The notes: generated by a model not told the origin, from the letters alone. A DNA stretch of 64,000 nucleotides from Streptomyces rubradiris (GCF_016860525.1 NZ_BNEA01000015.1:434001-498000); one strand, 5' to 3'. Counted from the stretch's first letter, positions 1 through 8,179 are shown. A program made the numbers and translations.

Positions 1-18
1 GGGCTCGGCCGGTACGGG

Positions 19-114
19 GCGGTGCCGCTCGGCGGGGTTGGCGGTACGGTGCGGTGCCGCTCGGCGGGGTTGGCGGTACGGTGCGGTGCCGCTCGGCGGG
101 GTTGGCGGTACGGT
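19..114. repeat. 32-bp tandem repeat, three copies
   Basis: Three identical 32-bp units begin at 19, 51 and 83 (each starts GCGGTGCCGCTCGGCGG) and a partial unit follows. The following 200 bases, to the end of the acyltransferase gene at 311, are rich in CCGAACCAGCCG-like words and look like a degenerate low-complexity tract. No gene was recognised in 1-310. The array lies downstream of the leftward acyltransferase gene, so it is intergenic as far as the window shows. Confidence 0.9.
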
Positions 115-310
115 GCGGGGCGCGTCCGGGCGGGCGGGCTTGGCCGGCATGGTGCCCGCCCCGTCGGATCAGCCGCTCCCCGCCGCCCCAGGCGCCTCAG
201 CCGAACCAGCCGCCTCAGGCCCAGTCGAAGCAGCCGCCCCAAGCCCAGCTGAACCGGTCGCTCCCCACCGTCCCAGCCCGAGCCGAACCAGCCGTCCCAC
301 GCCGGCCGAA

Positions 311-1051
311 TCAGCCGCTCCCCGCCGGCCCAGGCTCGGTCGGACCAGTCGCTCCCGCCACCCCCGGCCCTCTCGGATCAGCCGGTTCCGCCGGGCCGTC
401 CGCCCTCTCCGCCAAAGCCCGGACCGCGGTCGACCATGCCTCGGCGAGGGCGGTTTCCAGGGTGGTCACGGGGTGGTCGGCGGTGTCCAGGCGGAGGGCG
501 GGGCCGATGTGGACGTGGACGCGGGGGCGGCGCAGCGGCGCGGTGGCCCAGCCGGCGAGCTGCTTGGCGCGGCTGCCGGAGGAGACCCGGCGGGCGCCGG
601 CGTGTCCGAGCGGGATCACGGGCGCGCCGGTGGACAGCGCGAGCCGGACCGCCCCGGACTTCAGGCGGCCGGGCGGGCGGTCGTGGGAGGCGCGGTAGCC
701 GGGCAGGCCGCCCTCGGGGTAGATGAGCACGTCCCGGCCGGCGGCCAGGGCGTCGGCGGCGTGCCGGAGGGCGTCCGGGGCGCGGCGGCTGCCCCGGTGC
801 ACGGGTACGTGGCCCTCGCGGGTGAGGGCCCGGCCGAGCACCGGCACCCGCCACAGTCCGGCCGTGGCCAGCACGGCGGGACGCAGGCCGAGCCGGTGCA
901 GGGTGCCGAGGAGCAGGACCGGGTCGAAGAACGAGGTGTGGTTGGCGGCGAGGAGACGCCCGGTGCCGGGCGGCCGCGCCAGATGGCCGGTGCCGGTCAC
1001 GCTCGTGTCGCTGAACACGGGCACCAGCGCCCCGGCCCACGCCGACAGCAT
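311..1051 (-). CDS. PlsC-type 1-acyl-sn-glycerol-3-phosphate acyltransferase family protein
   Basis: Predicted membrane-associated acyltransferase that moves a fatty acyl group onto a lysophospholipid or related acceptor. The 246-residue product carries the family's catalytic HX4D box as NHTSFFDP (H38, D43) and the substrate-binding block YPEGGLPG, followed by the usual PVIPLGHAG-like strand. The last 30 residues (Ala/Pro/Gly-rich) are low complexity and run into the repeat-rich tract beyond. The start at 1051 is chosen because GGAGAGGAG lies just upstream; in-frame ATGs at 1087 and 1114 have poorer spacing. It is divergent from the P450 gene (116-bp gap), so a shared control region with the fatty-acid oxygenase pair is possible. 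The exact acceptor is not deducible. Confidence 0.85.
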   Translation of the reverse strand: MLSAWAGALVPVFSDTSVTGTGHLARPPGTGRLLAANHTSFFDPVLLLGTLHRLGLRPAVLATAGLWRVPVLGRALTREGHVPVHRGSRRAPDALRHAADALAAGRDVLIYPEGGLPGYRASHDRPPGRLKSGAVRLALSTGAPVIPLGHAGARRVSSGSRAKQLAGWATAPLRRPRVHVHIGPALRLDTADHPVTTLETALAEAWSTAVRALAERADGPAEPADPRGPGVAGATGPTEPGPAGSG

Positions 1052-1167
1052 CGGGCTCTCCTCTCCGCCACGTCCCCGGACGTCCATCGTCACCCGCGCC
1101 CGGCCCGCCCGCACCCCTCTGCCCCGAATGCCCGTCCGGCGTGCGGTGGCCGGGGGCCGGTGGCTGA

Positions 1168-2460
1168 ATGACCGGCATGGACTTCCTCGCCGCCTATGAC
1201 GCGATCCCCCAGGACGACGTCCCGCAGCGGGTGGCTCTGCTGCGGCGGGCCATGACGACCGGCCGGGCGGAGCTGTTCGCCGAACTGCGCACCCACCGGC
1301 CGGTGTTCGGCACGCCCATCGGTGTGTTCGTCACCCGGCACCCCGATGTCCTGGAGGTGCTGTCGGCGCCCGAGACGTTCACCGTGGGCGTGTTCGGGCC
1401 GGCGCTGGAGGAGGTGCTCGGCGGGCCGTTCATCCTCGCCCGGGACGGCGCGGACGTGCACTGGCGGGAGCGCGGGTACGGGCAACTGATGCTCGCCGCC
1501 GAGGACGCGCCCAGGGTGCGGGAACTCACCGCGCGGATCGCCGACGAGGTGCTGGACGAGGCGGTCGGCCGGGGCACGGACACCTTCGACCTCGTCCAGG
1601 ACTACGCCCGCCTGGCCGCCGCCCGGGTCGCGGTCGCCTATCTGGGCTTCACCGGCATCGAGGAGGAGACGCTGCACTCCTGCACGCGCCGGATGCAGTG
1701 GGCGTTCGCCATCAACCCGGGGCGTGACCCGGAGATCCACGCGGCGGGCGTGGCCGCCGGCCGGGAACTGCACGACCGGGTCGCCGAGGTGATCGCCCGC
1801 CGCCGGTCCGCGCCGGGCGACGACGGCCCGGACGACGTGCTCGCCCGGATGCTGCGGACCCGGCTGCCCGCCGAGTACGGCTTCGACGACGAGCGGGTCA
1901 ACGCCAACCTGGTCGGCTATCTGACGGGCTATCAGCAGAACGCCACCCAGTGCACGGCCACCGCCCTGAAGGAACTCGCCGTACGTCCCGAGGTGTTGGC
2001 GGAGGCGGAGCGCGCTGCGGGCGAGAGCGACCCGTCCCGCTTCGACGCCTATGTGTGGGAGGCGCTGCGCTTCCACCCGTTCGTGCCGGTCACGCCCCGA
2101 CTGTGCGTGCGCGACCACCTGCTGGCCGCGGGCACCGCGCGGCAGACGCTCATCCCGGCCGAGAGCGTGGTGCTGGCCTGCTTCGCGTCGGCGATGTTCG
2201 ACGAGGAAGTGCTCGACGCGCCGGACGAGTTCCGGCCCGGACGCCCGCCCGCGCACGACCTCGTCCTCGGCTACGGCGCCCACGACTGCGTCGGCCGGTA
2301 CGCGGCCCGGGTCATCGTGCCCGAGCTGGTGCGGCGGGTGCTGCTACGCCCCGGCGTGCGCCCGCTGCCCGGGGCTGAACGCGCCCTGGACTACGCGGGC
2401 ACCCCGTTCCCGCAGCACTACACCGTGCGGTCCGGCCGCGACGCCGTGCCCGCGCCCTGA
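1168..2460 (+). CDS. Cytochrome P450, probable fatty-acid hydroperoxide isomerase-like partner of the downstream dioxygenase
   Basis: 430-residue soluble P450. The haem-thiolate loop is LGYGAHDCVG with Cys374, and the K-helix ExxR is EALR (E298, R301). The I-helix reads GYQQNATQ (about 255-261): the acid-alcohol pair used for O2 activation in ordinary monooxygenases is absent. An N-x-x-Q element (N258, Q261) occupies this stretch. From memory, fungal linoleate diol synthases use an Asn and a Gln in an A-N-Q-x-Q I-helix motif to rearrange hydroperoxides, so a hydroperoxide isomerase or peroxygenase role is inferred. The cyclooxygenase-like gene follows 87 bp downstream on the same strand. Start at 1168 or the in-frame ATG at 1177; neither has a strong RBS. 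An ordinary monooxygenase remains possible. Confidence 0.85.
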   Translation: MTGMDFLAAYDAIPQDDVPQRVALLRRAMTTGRAELFAELRTHRPVFGTPIGVFVTRHPDVLEVLSAPETFTVGVFGPALEEVLGGPFILARDGADVHWRERGYGQLMLAAEDAPRVRELTARIADEVLDEAVGRGTDTFDLVQDYARLAAARVAVAYLGFTGIEEETLHSCTRRMQWAFAINPGRDPEIHAAGVAAGRELHDRVAEVIARRRSAPGDDGPDDVLARMLRTRLPAEYGFDDERVNANLVGYLTGYQQNATQCTATALKELAVRPEVLAEAERAAGESDPSRFDAYVWEALRFHPFVPVTPRLCVRDHLLAAGTARQTLIPAESVVLACFASAMFDEEVLDAPDEFRPGRPPAHDLVLGYGAHDCVGRYAARVIVPELVRRVLLRPGVRPLPGAERALDYAGTPFPQHYTVRSGRDAVPAP

Positions 2461-2468
2461 CCGTAGGG

Positions 2469-2492
2469 ACGGCCGGTCCGCGGACCGGCCGT
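2469..2492. other. 24-bp perfect palindrome between P450 and dioxygenase genes
   Basis: The segment is its own reverse complement over 24 bases, centred on CCGCGG and beginning ACGGCCGGTC. It starts 8 bp after the P450 stop codon and ends 55 bp before the dioxygenase start. With no loop it is unlikely to be a simple terminator. It could be an operator, or a hairpin that adjusts the ratio of the two products. Function is not known. Confidence 0.6.
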
Positions 2493-2547
2493 ACCAGGCG
2501 TCGACCGATCCCTGAAGCGACCGATCCGCGAACCGACCGGAGGACCG

Positions 2548-4167
2548 ATGACCGTCACCTCCCGACCGCCCCAGGAGGGGACGCCGCCCTGGACCGGGGC
2601 CAGGGACAGGTCCCGGGACGGGCTGCGCAACCGCTTCGAGACACATCTGCTGACCCACTACGGCCCGGCCTGGCAGGCGGCCCAGCGCAGCCGGTGGCTG
2701 CACCGCAGGCTCAACTCCCGGCTGATCGACCTGGCCGTGCTCAAGGCGCCGCCGCGCCCCAACCCGCTGAGCACCAAGGCCCCGTACACCTCCTGGGACT
2801 CGCTGACCGACCGGTCCTGGGTGGGGCGGCAGCTGCCGCCGGTGACCGGGGTGCGCCGGGACCTGCCCGCCCCGGAGCGGGTGGCCGAGCTGTTCCGGCG
2901 CGAGGGCGAGGGCCGCTGCTGCGCCCGGTCCACCGCGCTGCTGCCGGCGTTCGCGCAGTGGTTCACCGACGGCTTCCTGCGCGGGCACGCGGCCACCGGC
3001 GATCCCCGGCGCACCGACTCGCCGCACACCCTGGACATGTGCCAGCTCTACGGCGACCGGCAGGAGGTCACCGCCTGTCTGCGCGCCTTCCGGGGCGGCC
3101 GGCTCAAGAGCCGGATCGTCGACGGCGGCGAGTTCCCGCCCGCGCTGTGCGAGGGCGGGCGGATCAGGGAGGAGTTCCGGGCGATCCGGCCGGTGCGGTT
3201 CGACGAGGTACCCGAGGAGTTCGTGGACACGCTGTTCGCGTGGGGCGGGGAGCGGGCGCACGCGCACATCGGGCCGATGGCGCTGAACGTCCTGTTCCTG
3301 CGCGAGCACAACCGGGTCGCCGGCCTGCTCGCCGCCGCACACCCGGACTGGGACGACGAACGGCTCTTCCAGACCACCCGAAACACGCTGATCGTGCTGA
3401 TGATCCGGGTGATGCTGGAGGAGTACATCAACCACATCACGCCGTACCACTTCGGTTTCGTGCTCGACCCGGTGCGCACCGACCGGGGGGTGTGGCACCG
3501 GGAGAACCGGGCGACGATCGAGTTCAGCCTCGTCTACCGCTGGCACAGCCTGATCCCGTCGACGTACACCATCGCGGGCCGGCCGGTGCCGCTCGCGCAC
3601 ACCATCGCCAACGGGCGACTGGTCCTGGACCGGGGCCTCGGCCCGCTGTTCGAGGATCTGTCCCGGCAACCGGCCGGGCTGTCCGGGCTGTTCAACACCG
3701 ACCCGCTGCTGCTGCCCATCGAGGAGCGCAGCGTCGCCGTCGGCCGGGAGCTGCGGCTGGCCTCGTACAACGACTACCGGGCCTACTACGGCTTCCCCCG
3801 GGTCACCGAGCCGGGGCAGATCTCCGGCGACCCGCGGGTCCAGCGGGCGCTGATGGACGTGTACGGCGACGTGGACGCGATCGATCTGCACGTGGGGCTG
3901 TTCGCGGAGGAGCCGGAGCCCGGGGCGATCTTCGGCCGACTGCTCGAACGGATCATCTCCGTCGACGCGTTCTCCGAGGCGCTGAACAACCCGCTGCTGG
4001 CGCCCCGCCTGTTCGGGCCCGCCACCTTCTCCCCCGAGGGCTGGGAGGTCATCCGCCACACCCGCAGCTTCTCCGACCTGGTGCACCGCAACCTGCCGGA
4101 GGACAAGGGGCGTTACGTCGTCTCGCTCGGCCGGAGCGCGGCGGACACCCGGGCCGCGGCGGCCTGA
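2548..4167 (+). CDS. Cyclooxygenase-like animal-haem-peroxidase family fatty-acid dioxygenase
   Basis: 539 residues, aligning by eye along its length to animal prostaglandin synthases but lacking their signal peptide, EGF module and membrane-binding helices. The catalytic block is LVYRWHSLIP: Tyr330 matches the radical tyrosine (COX Tyr385) and His333 the proximal haem ligand (COX His388). Other near-identical blocks are LREHNRVAGLL (251-261), LFQTT (273-277), YGDVDAIDL (439-447) and AFSEALNNPL with Ser476 at the aspirin-serine position. In the distal haem helix FAQWFTDGF, the COX distal Gln is kept (Q137), but Asp141 stands where COX has His207. Peroxidase activity is therefore predicted to be weak or lost while oxygenation of a fatty acid is retained. 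A GGAGG lies 6 bp before the ATG. Co-transcription with the P450 is likely. Confidence 0.88.
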   Translation: MTVTSRPPQEGTPPWTGARDRSRDGLRNRFETHLLTHYGPAWQAAQRSRWLHRRLNSRLIDLAVLKAPPRPNPLSTKAPYTSWDSLTDRSWVGRQLPPVTGVRRDLPAPERVAELFRREGEGRCCARSTALLPAFAQWFTDGFLRGHAATGDPRRTDSPHTLDMCQLYGDRQEVTACLRAFRGGRLKSRIVDGGEFPPALCEGGRIREEFRAIRPVRFDEVPEEFVDTLFAWGGERAHAHIGPMALNVLFLREHNRVAGLLAAAHPDWDDERLFQTTRNTLIVLMIRVMLEEYINHITPYHFGFVLDPVRTDRGVWHRENRATIEFSLVYRWHSLIPSTYTIAGRPVPLAHTIANGRLVLDRGLGPLFEDLSRQPAGLSGLFNTDPLLLPIEERSVAVGRELRLASYNDYRAYYGFPRVTEPGQISGDPRVQRALMDVYGDVDAIDLHVGLFAEEPEPGAIFGRLLERIISVDAFSEALNNPLLAPRLFGPATFSPEGWEVIRHTRSFSDLVHRNLPEDKGRYVVSLGRSAADTRAAAA

Positions 4168-4180
4168 GCGGTCCTCGGGA

Positions 4181-4241
4181 CCGGTGGGCCGGGCGACGCG
4201 CCGTCCGCGCGCCCTTGGGTTCCGCCGATCCGGCCCACCGG
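4181..4241. terminator. Putative terminator / inverted repeat after the dioxygenase gene; rest of the 4168-4470 gap
   Basis: An 11-bp perfect inverted repeat (CCGGTGGGCCG at 4181-4191, its complement at 4231-4241) with a 39-base loop follows the dioxygenase stop. There is no T-run, as is common in streptomycetes. The rest of the gap up to 4470 holds no recognisable gene; a TGTATTACGGT stretch near 4425-4435 could be the -10 region for the response regulator. Confidence 0.45.
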
Positions 4242-4470
4242 CACACCTCCCAGCGTCATTACGGTCGTACGTGAGGGTTGGTCGTGTCGCGCACCGATCC
4301 CAGGGCCGCGCGCAGCCGGTGTCCGTCGGTACAGGGCTTTGTGCAGGGCCTGGGAGCCAACAGCAGCCTTCTGCATGCCCGCTGCCGGGTTACCGACCCA
4401 GCCCCCGAAATGCTCGGCCGGTTCTGTATTACGGTGCTGGAACTCGCGGGATCTCGTTGGGGGAGAAGCG

Positions 4471-5166
4471 TTGAGCGCTCGGATTTTGGTCGCTGAGGAT
4501 GACGAGAAACAGTCTCGGCTGATCCGGGCCTATCTGGAACGGGAGGGCAATGCGGTGCAGGTCGTGGCCGACGGTCGCGCCGCTCTGGAGAAGGCGCGCT
4601 CGATCCGGCCCGATCTGATCGTGCTTGACGTGATGCTGCCGTACGTCGACGGACTCGACGTGTGCCGCATCCTGAGAACCGAGCCGGGCACCGCGGACGT
4701 CCCCATCCTGCTGCTCACTGCCCGCACGACCGAGGAGGACATGCTCCTCGGGCTCGACCTCGGCGCAGACGACTACCTCACCAAGCCTTACAGTCCGCGC
4801 GAACTGACCGCGCGGGTACGGGCGCTGCTGCGGCGGGCCAGGAAGTCGGCGCCGGCCGGGACGACGCTGCTGCGGGTCGGCGAGGTAGAGCTGGACACCG
4901 CGCGGTTCGAGGCCCGGGTCTCGGGCCGGCCGGTGACACTGACTGCGAGGGAGTTCTCCATCCTGGAGTCGCTGGCACGCGAGCCCGGGCGGGTCTTCAC
5001 CCGGGCACAGATCATTGAGCGGGTCTTCGGCTTCGATCAGGAGGTGCTGGAGCGTACGGTCGACGCGCACGTGATGAACCTGCGGCGGAAGCTGGAGGTG
5101 CCGGGAAGCCCGAGGCTGCTGGAGACGGTGTACGGACGGGGTTACCGGCTCGCGGAGGGAACCTGA
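4471..5166 (+). CDS. OmpR/PhoB-family two-component response regulator
   Basis: 231 residues. The receiver domain (about 3-115) has the acidic pair E9/D10, phosphoacceptor D53 (IVLDVMLP), T83 and the switch lysine in YLTKPY. The C-terminal winged helix (about 130-228) ends with VDAHVMNLRRKLE and YGRGYRLAEG, typical of transcription-activating OmpR regulators. The TTG start at 4471 is preferred because GGGGGAGA lies just ahead and SARILVAEDD is where family members begin; the frame stays open further upstream. The stop codon lies 5 bp from the end of a kinase fragment on the opposite strand, whereas such pairs normally run in the same direction, so its cognate sensor appears to be lost. Confidence 0.9.
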   Translation: MSARILVAEDDEKQSRLIRAYLEREGNAVQVVADGRAALEKARSIRPDLIVLDVMLPYVDGLDVCRILRTEPGTADVPILLLTARTTEEDMLLGLDLGADDYLTKPYSPRELTARVRALLRRARKSAPAGTTLLRVGEVELDTARFEARVSGRPVTLTAREFSILESLAREPGRVFTRAQIIERVFGFDQEVLERTVDAHVMNLRRKLEVPGSPRLLETVYGRGYRLAEGT

Positions 5167-5171
5167 GTGGT

Positions 5172-5753
5172 TCACAGGGGCGGGGCCGGGCGCGCGCTCA
5201 GGGTGATGGTGAACGTCGTGCCCACCCCGACCGTGCTCGCCACGTCGATGGCGCCCCGGTGGTCGGTCACGATCTGCCGGGCGATCGCCAGGCCGAGGCC
5301 GCTGCCGCCTGTCGCCCGCCCCCGTGACGTGTCCGCCCGCCAGAAGCGGTCGAAGAGGTACGGCAGGTGTTCCGCCGGTATCCCGTCGCCGGTGTCCCGC
5401 ACCTCGACAACGGCCGTCTCGCCGTGCGGGACGAGGGCCAGTGTCACGCGCCCGCCGGACGGCGTGGCGCGCAGCGCGTTGCCGATGAGGTTGCCGACGA
5501 CCTGGCGGAGCCGGTCCGCGTCGGCGGTCACGTACACCGGGTGCGGGGCCTCCACCTCCAACGTCACGCCCGCCGTCCCGGCGCGGGCGCGGTACGCGGT
5601 GCGGGTGGCTTCGAGGAGATCTCGCAGGTCGACCTCGGAGCGGTGGTACGTGAGCGCGCCGGCTTCGGCGAGCGCGAGGTCCTGGAGGTCGTCCACGATC
5701 CGCTGCTGGAGCAGCGCCTCCTCGTGGAGGGAGTCGAGCAGTTCGGGCGTCGG
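5172..5753 (-). pseudogene. Truncated sensor histidine kinase (C-terminal half only)
   Basis: The last ~190 residues are a clear kinase: the end of the dimerisation helix (SLHEEALLQQRIVDDLQDL), N box NLIGNALRATP, G1 DTGDGIP, F box YLFDRFWR and G2 GGSGLGLAI. Everything upstream of PTPELLDSLHEE is unrelated: no phosphoacceptor H box (SHELRTP-like), HAMP or transmembrane segment exists in any minus-strand frame up to 6200. The frame stays open to 5996, so a shortened protein could still be made, but without its histidine it cannot autophosphorylate in cis. It is tail to tail with the response regulator, which suggests an inversion or deletion broke an original regulator-kinase operon. Confidence 0.8.
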
Positions 5754-6511
5754 TCGAATCGCAGCACCGGGCGCGGGTCGACCAGAACCGGGGGCTGACT
5801 GCCCGGCGGGCGCGACTCTCGGCCCGCGAGGGTATCGGGGAGGCGGCACACTCTGGCACGTGGCCCAGCGCCCTTTCGGTCTCCCCCCGGCCTCGCGTGG
5901 CGTCTCTCCGTCGTCACCCGCGCCGGACGGGGTACCGGTGCCGCGGTCACGGCCCGCCTGCGTGCGATCGGCGCGTCGCCGCCCGCCGGGACGCAACCCT
6001 GCGCGAGCCGGACCTCACCCACGAGGAGTGGCGCGCGCTGCGGGTCGCCGCATGCGGCATGCCCCTCCCCTGAGACAAGGAGCGGGACCTGGACGGGCAG
6101 TGTGGATATCGAGATGCTCGTCGATGTCTGGCAGCGCCTCCTTCTCACCGGCCCACGGAAGGACGGCGGCACGGCGAGTTCTGTGTCAGGCCCGTGATGA
6201 AAGCGCAGATCGGTTGTGAATTTCCGGGCTCTTTTCCGTGCCCTTCACCACAGCATCGCCGCAAAACAACGAATCGAGCTGTGGCGATATGGTCGGCCGA
6301 TGTACCGGTATGCGGCCCCACACCCGTCCCCAAGTGGGTTGAGCAGCTTCCACACCGGCTCGAGTGACCTACTCGCAGAGCGCTTTATGATCATCGGCGA
6401 ACTACTGGCTTTGCGTCCGTCCTCCCGTCGCCGACGTTTCTTGACGACGGGGAATGCAAGAACTCTGACCGAGTCGCGTGACCGAGGCGCAGAAGAAGAA
6501 GGGTGAACTCC
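5754..6511. other. Gene-poor stretch with lower G+C
   Basis: No convincing gene was found. The part from about 6190 to 6500 is noticeably less G+C-rich than the surroundings and probably carries the promoter region of the YceI genes. Short frames exist (for example 6216-6506 on the plus strand, GTG start) but show no family features. The segment next to the kinase remnant is likely rearrangement scar or imported sequence. Confidence 0.4.
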
Positions 6512-7426
6512 ATGGCTCTCGGGCTGCTCCGTCGTCGGCGTTCCCGTGGTGCCTCCGGTGCCGTGTCGAGCATCTCGGTCCCGCTGCCGCCCGGCGCCGG
6601 GGCGTGCGGCTTCGAGGTGCTCGATCCCATGGGGCAGCCCATGGGCGGAGCCGAGGTCACCGTGACCGCGCTGGACAGCCACCGGATCGCGACGCGTGGC
6701 ACCACGGACCCCCACGGCTACTTCATAGCCACGCTGCCACCCGGCTCCTACAGCGTGATGATCGTGGCCGAGGGCCTGTCACCTGCCCGCGAGAACCTCG
6801 ACATCGCGGCCGGTGTGGCTCGGCCCACCGCGCAAGTCGTGCTCCAGCCCGCCCGCCAGTTGGAACTTCCGACAGCCGGTACCTGGCTGTTCGACCCTCC
6901 GCACACCGCGATCCGGTTCATCGCCAAGCACGTCGGCATGGCCCATGTCCACGGGCGGTTCACCCGCTTCCAGGGCAACCTCCGCATCGCTCCGGACATG
7001 GCCGACTCACAGGTGGCGGTACGCATCGACGCCTCCAGTGTCACCACGGGCAACAACACCCGCGACAACCATCTGCGTTCGGCCGATTTCCTGGACGTCG
7101 AACGCTACCCGTACATCGACTTCACCAGCTCCCGGTTCGCCCACCTCGGCGGCTCCAAGTGGACCCTGCACGGCACCCTCACCATGCACGGCACCAGCCG
7201 CTCCGTCAGCCTCGACACCACCTACCTCGGGTCGATCAACGGGGGCTACGAACAGGAACTGCGCTGCGCGGCCCTCGCGAAGGCCGAACTCCATCGGGAG
7301 GACTTCACCCTCAACTGGCGCTCCATGCTCGCCCGCGGCATCGCCGTCGTCGGGCCGACCGTCCAACTGGAGTTGGACGTACAGGCGATGTACCGCACCC
7401 ACGACACGCCCACGCCACCGCAGTAA
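6512..7426 (+). CDS. YceI family protein with N-terminal carboxypeptidase-regulatory-like domain
   Basis: 304 residues. Residues about 20-105 form a transthyretin-like/carboxypeptidase regulatory module (GFEVLDPMGQPMGGAEVTV, then DPHGYF and LPPGSYSVMI). Residues about 115-300 are a YceI lipocalin-like barrel (TWLFDPPHTAIRFIAKHVGMAHVHGRF, HLRSADFLDVERYPYI, LTMHGTSRSVSLD). YceI proteins bind amphipathic isoprenoid or polyprenyl compounds. There is no signal peptide; the start MALGLLRRRRSR is basic. The ATG at 6512 has AGAAGGGTG upstream; a GTG at 6503 is in frame. It is followed by a second YceI gene 117 bp downstream, probably one transcription unit. Confidence 0.85.
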   Translation: MALGLLRRRRSRGASGAVSSISVPLPPGAGACGFEVLDPMGQPMGGAEVTVTALDSHRIATRGTTDPHGYFIATLPPGSYSVMIVAEGLSPARENLDIAAGVARPTAQVVLQPARQLELPTAGTWLFDPPHTAIRFIAKHVGMAHVHGRFTRFQGNLRIAPDMADSQVAVRIDASSVTTGNNTRDNHLRSADFLDVERYPYIDFTSSRFAHLGGSKWTLHGTLTMHGTSRSVSLDTTYLGSINGGYEQELRCAALAKAELHREDFTLNWRSMLARGIAVVGPTVQLELDVQAMYRTHDTPTPPQ

Positions 7427-7543
7427 CAGTCGTAGCGGGTTCACCGTCGACCGCATCCCCTCGGGCGGGGTCACCGATCGGGGCAGCGCCCCGGCGACAC
7501 CTTGGCAGCACAGAGCGATTCAGATGGGAAAGGGCTCACGATC

Positions 7544-8179
7544 ATGGGTATCTTCGGCCGACGCCAGACCGCCGTCAGCGAGCCGGCCCCGGCTCTCGCG
7601 GGGGCCACGTCCCGGGGTGTCGCACTCGACCCGGCACTTCAGGCCCTGACCGGGCGATGGACGATCGACCGCCCGCACAGCCACATCGGATTCTCCGTAC
7701 GGCACGCCATGGTCACGACGGTCCGGGGGGCTTTCACCGATTACGACAGCACGTTGTACTTCGACGGAGCCCAGCCCTCCGAGTCGCGGGCCGACCTCGT
7801 CATCCGGGTCGCCAGCGTCGACACGGGCGTGCAGCAAAGGGACGCGCACATCATCGGCGCCGACTTCTTCGACGCGCGCCAGTACCCGGAAATGACCTTC
7901 CACAGCACCTCCACCGTCCACGAAGGCGGAGAGACCTTCCGCATGACCGGGGACCTGACCATCCGCGGCGTCACCCGGCCCGTCGACCTGCACATCGACT
8001 ACCTCGGCTCGGTTCTGGACCCGTTCGGCTTCGAGCGGGCCGGCTTCGACGGCACCACTACCATCGACCGCACCGAGTGGGGCCTGGTCTACAACCAGCG
8101 CCTCAAGGCTGGGGGCACCATGGTGAGCGAGAAGGTCCGGCTGCAGTTCGACATCTCCGCGATCCGGTTGACGTCGTAG
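7544..8179 (+). CDS. YceI family protein
   Basis: 211 residues with one YceI barrel: GRWTIDRPHSHIGFSVRHAM, then DSTLYFDGAQP, HIIGADFFDARQYPEMTF, LTIRGVTRPVDLHIDYLG, ending VSEKVRLQFDISAIRL. Likely a cytosolic binder of a lipid or isoprenoid quinone, or a stress-related protein; the family has few defined substrates. The N terminus MGIFGRRQTAV lacks an export signal. Start at 7544 is supported by GGGAAAGGG upstream. The protein is a shorter paralogue of the preceding gene without the regulatory module. Confidence 0.88.
   Translation: MGIFGRRQTAVSEPAPALAGATSRGVALDPALQALTGRWTIDRPHSHIGFSVRHAMVTTVRGAFTDYDSTLYFDGAQPSESRADLVIRVASVDTGVQQRDAHIIGADFFDARQYPEMTFHSTSTVHEGGETFRMTGDLTIRGVTRPVDLHIDYLGSVLDPFGFERAGFDGTTTIDRTEWGLVYNQRLKAGGTMVSEKVRLQFDISAIRLTS

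Noticed and set aside
38..1171. Long open frame on the plus strand across the acyltransferase gene
   Set aside because: Antisense of a gene with clear catalytic motifs; the translation is Arg/Gly/Ala-rich with no domain, typical of high-G+C shadow frames.
5367..5798. Plus-strand frame opposite the kinase remnant
   Set aside because: Shadow of the kinase ATPase domain.
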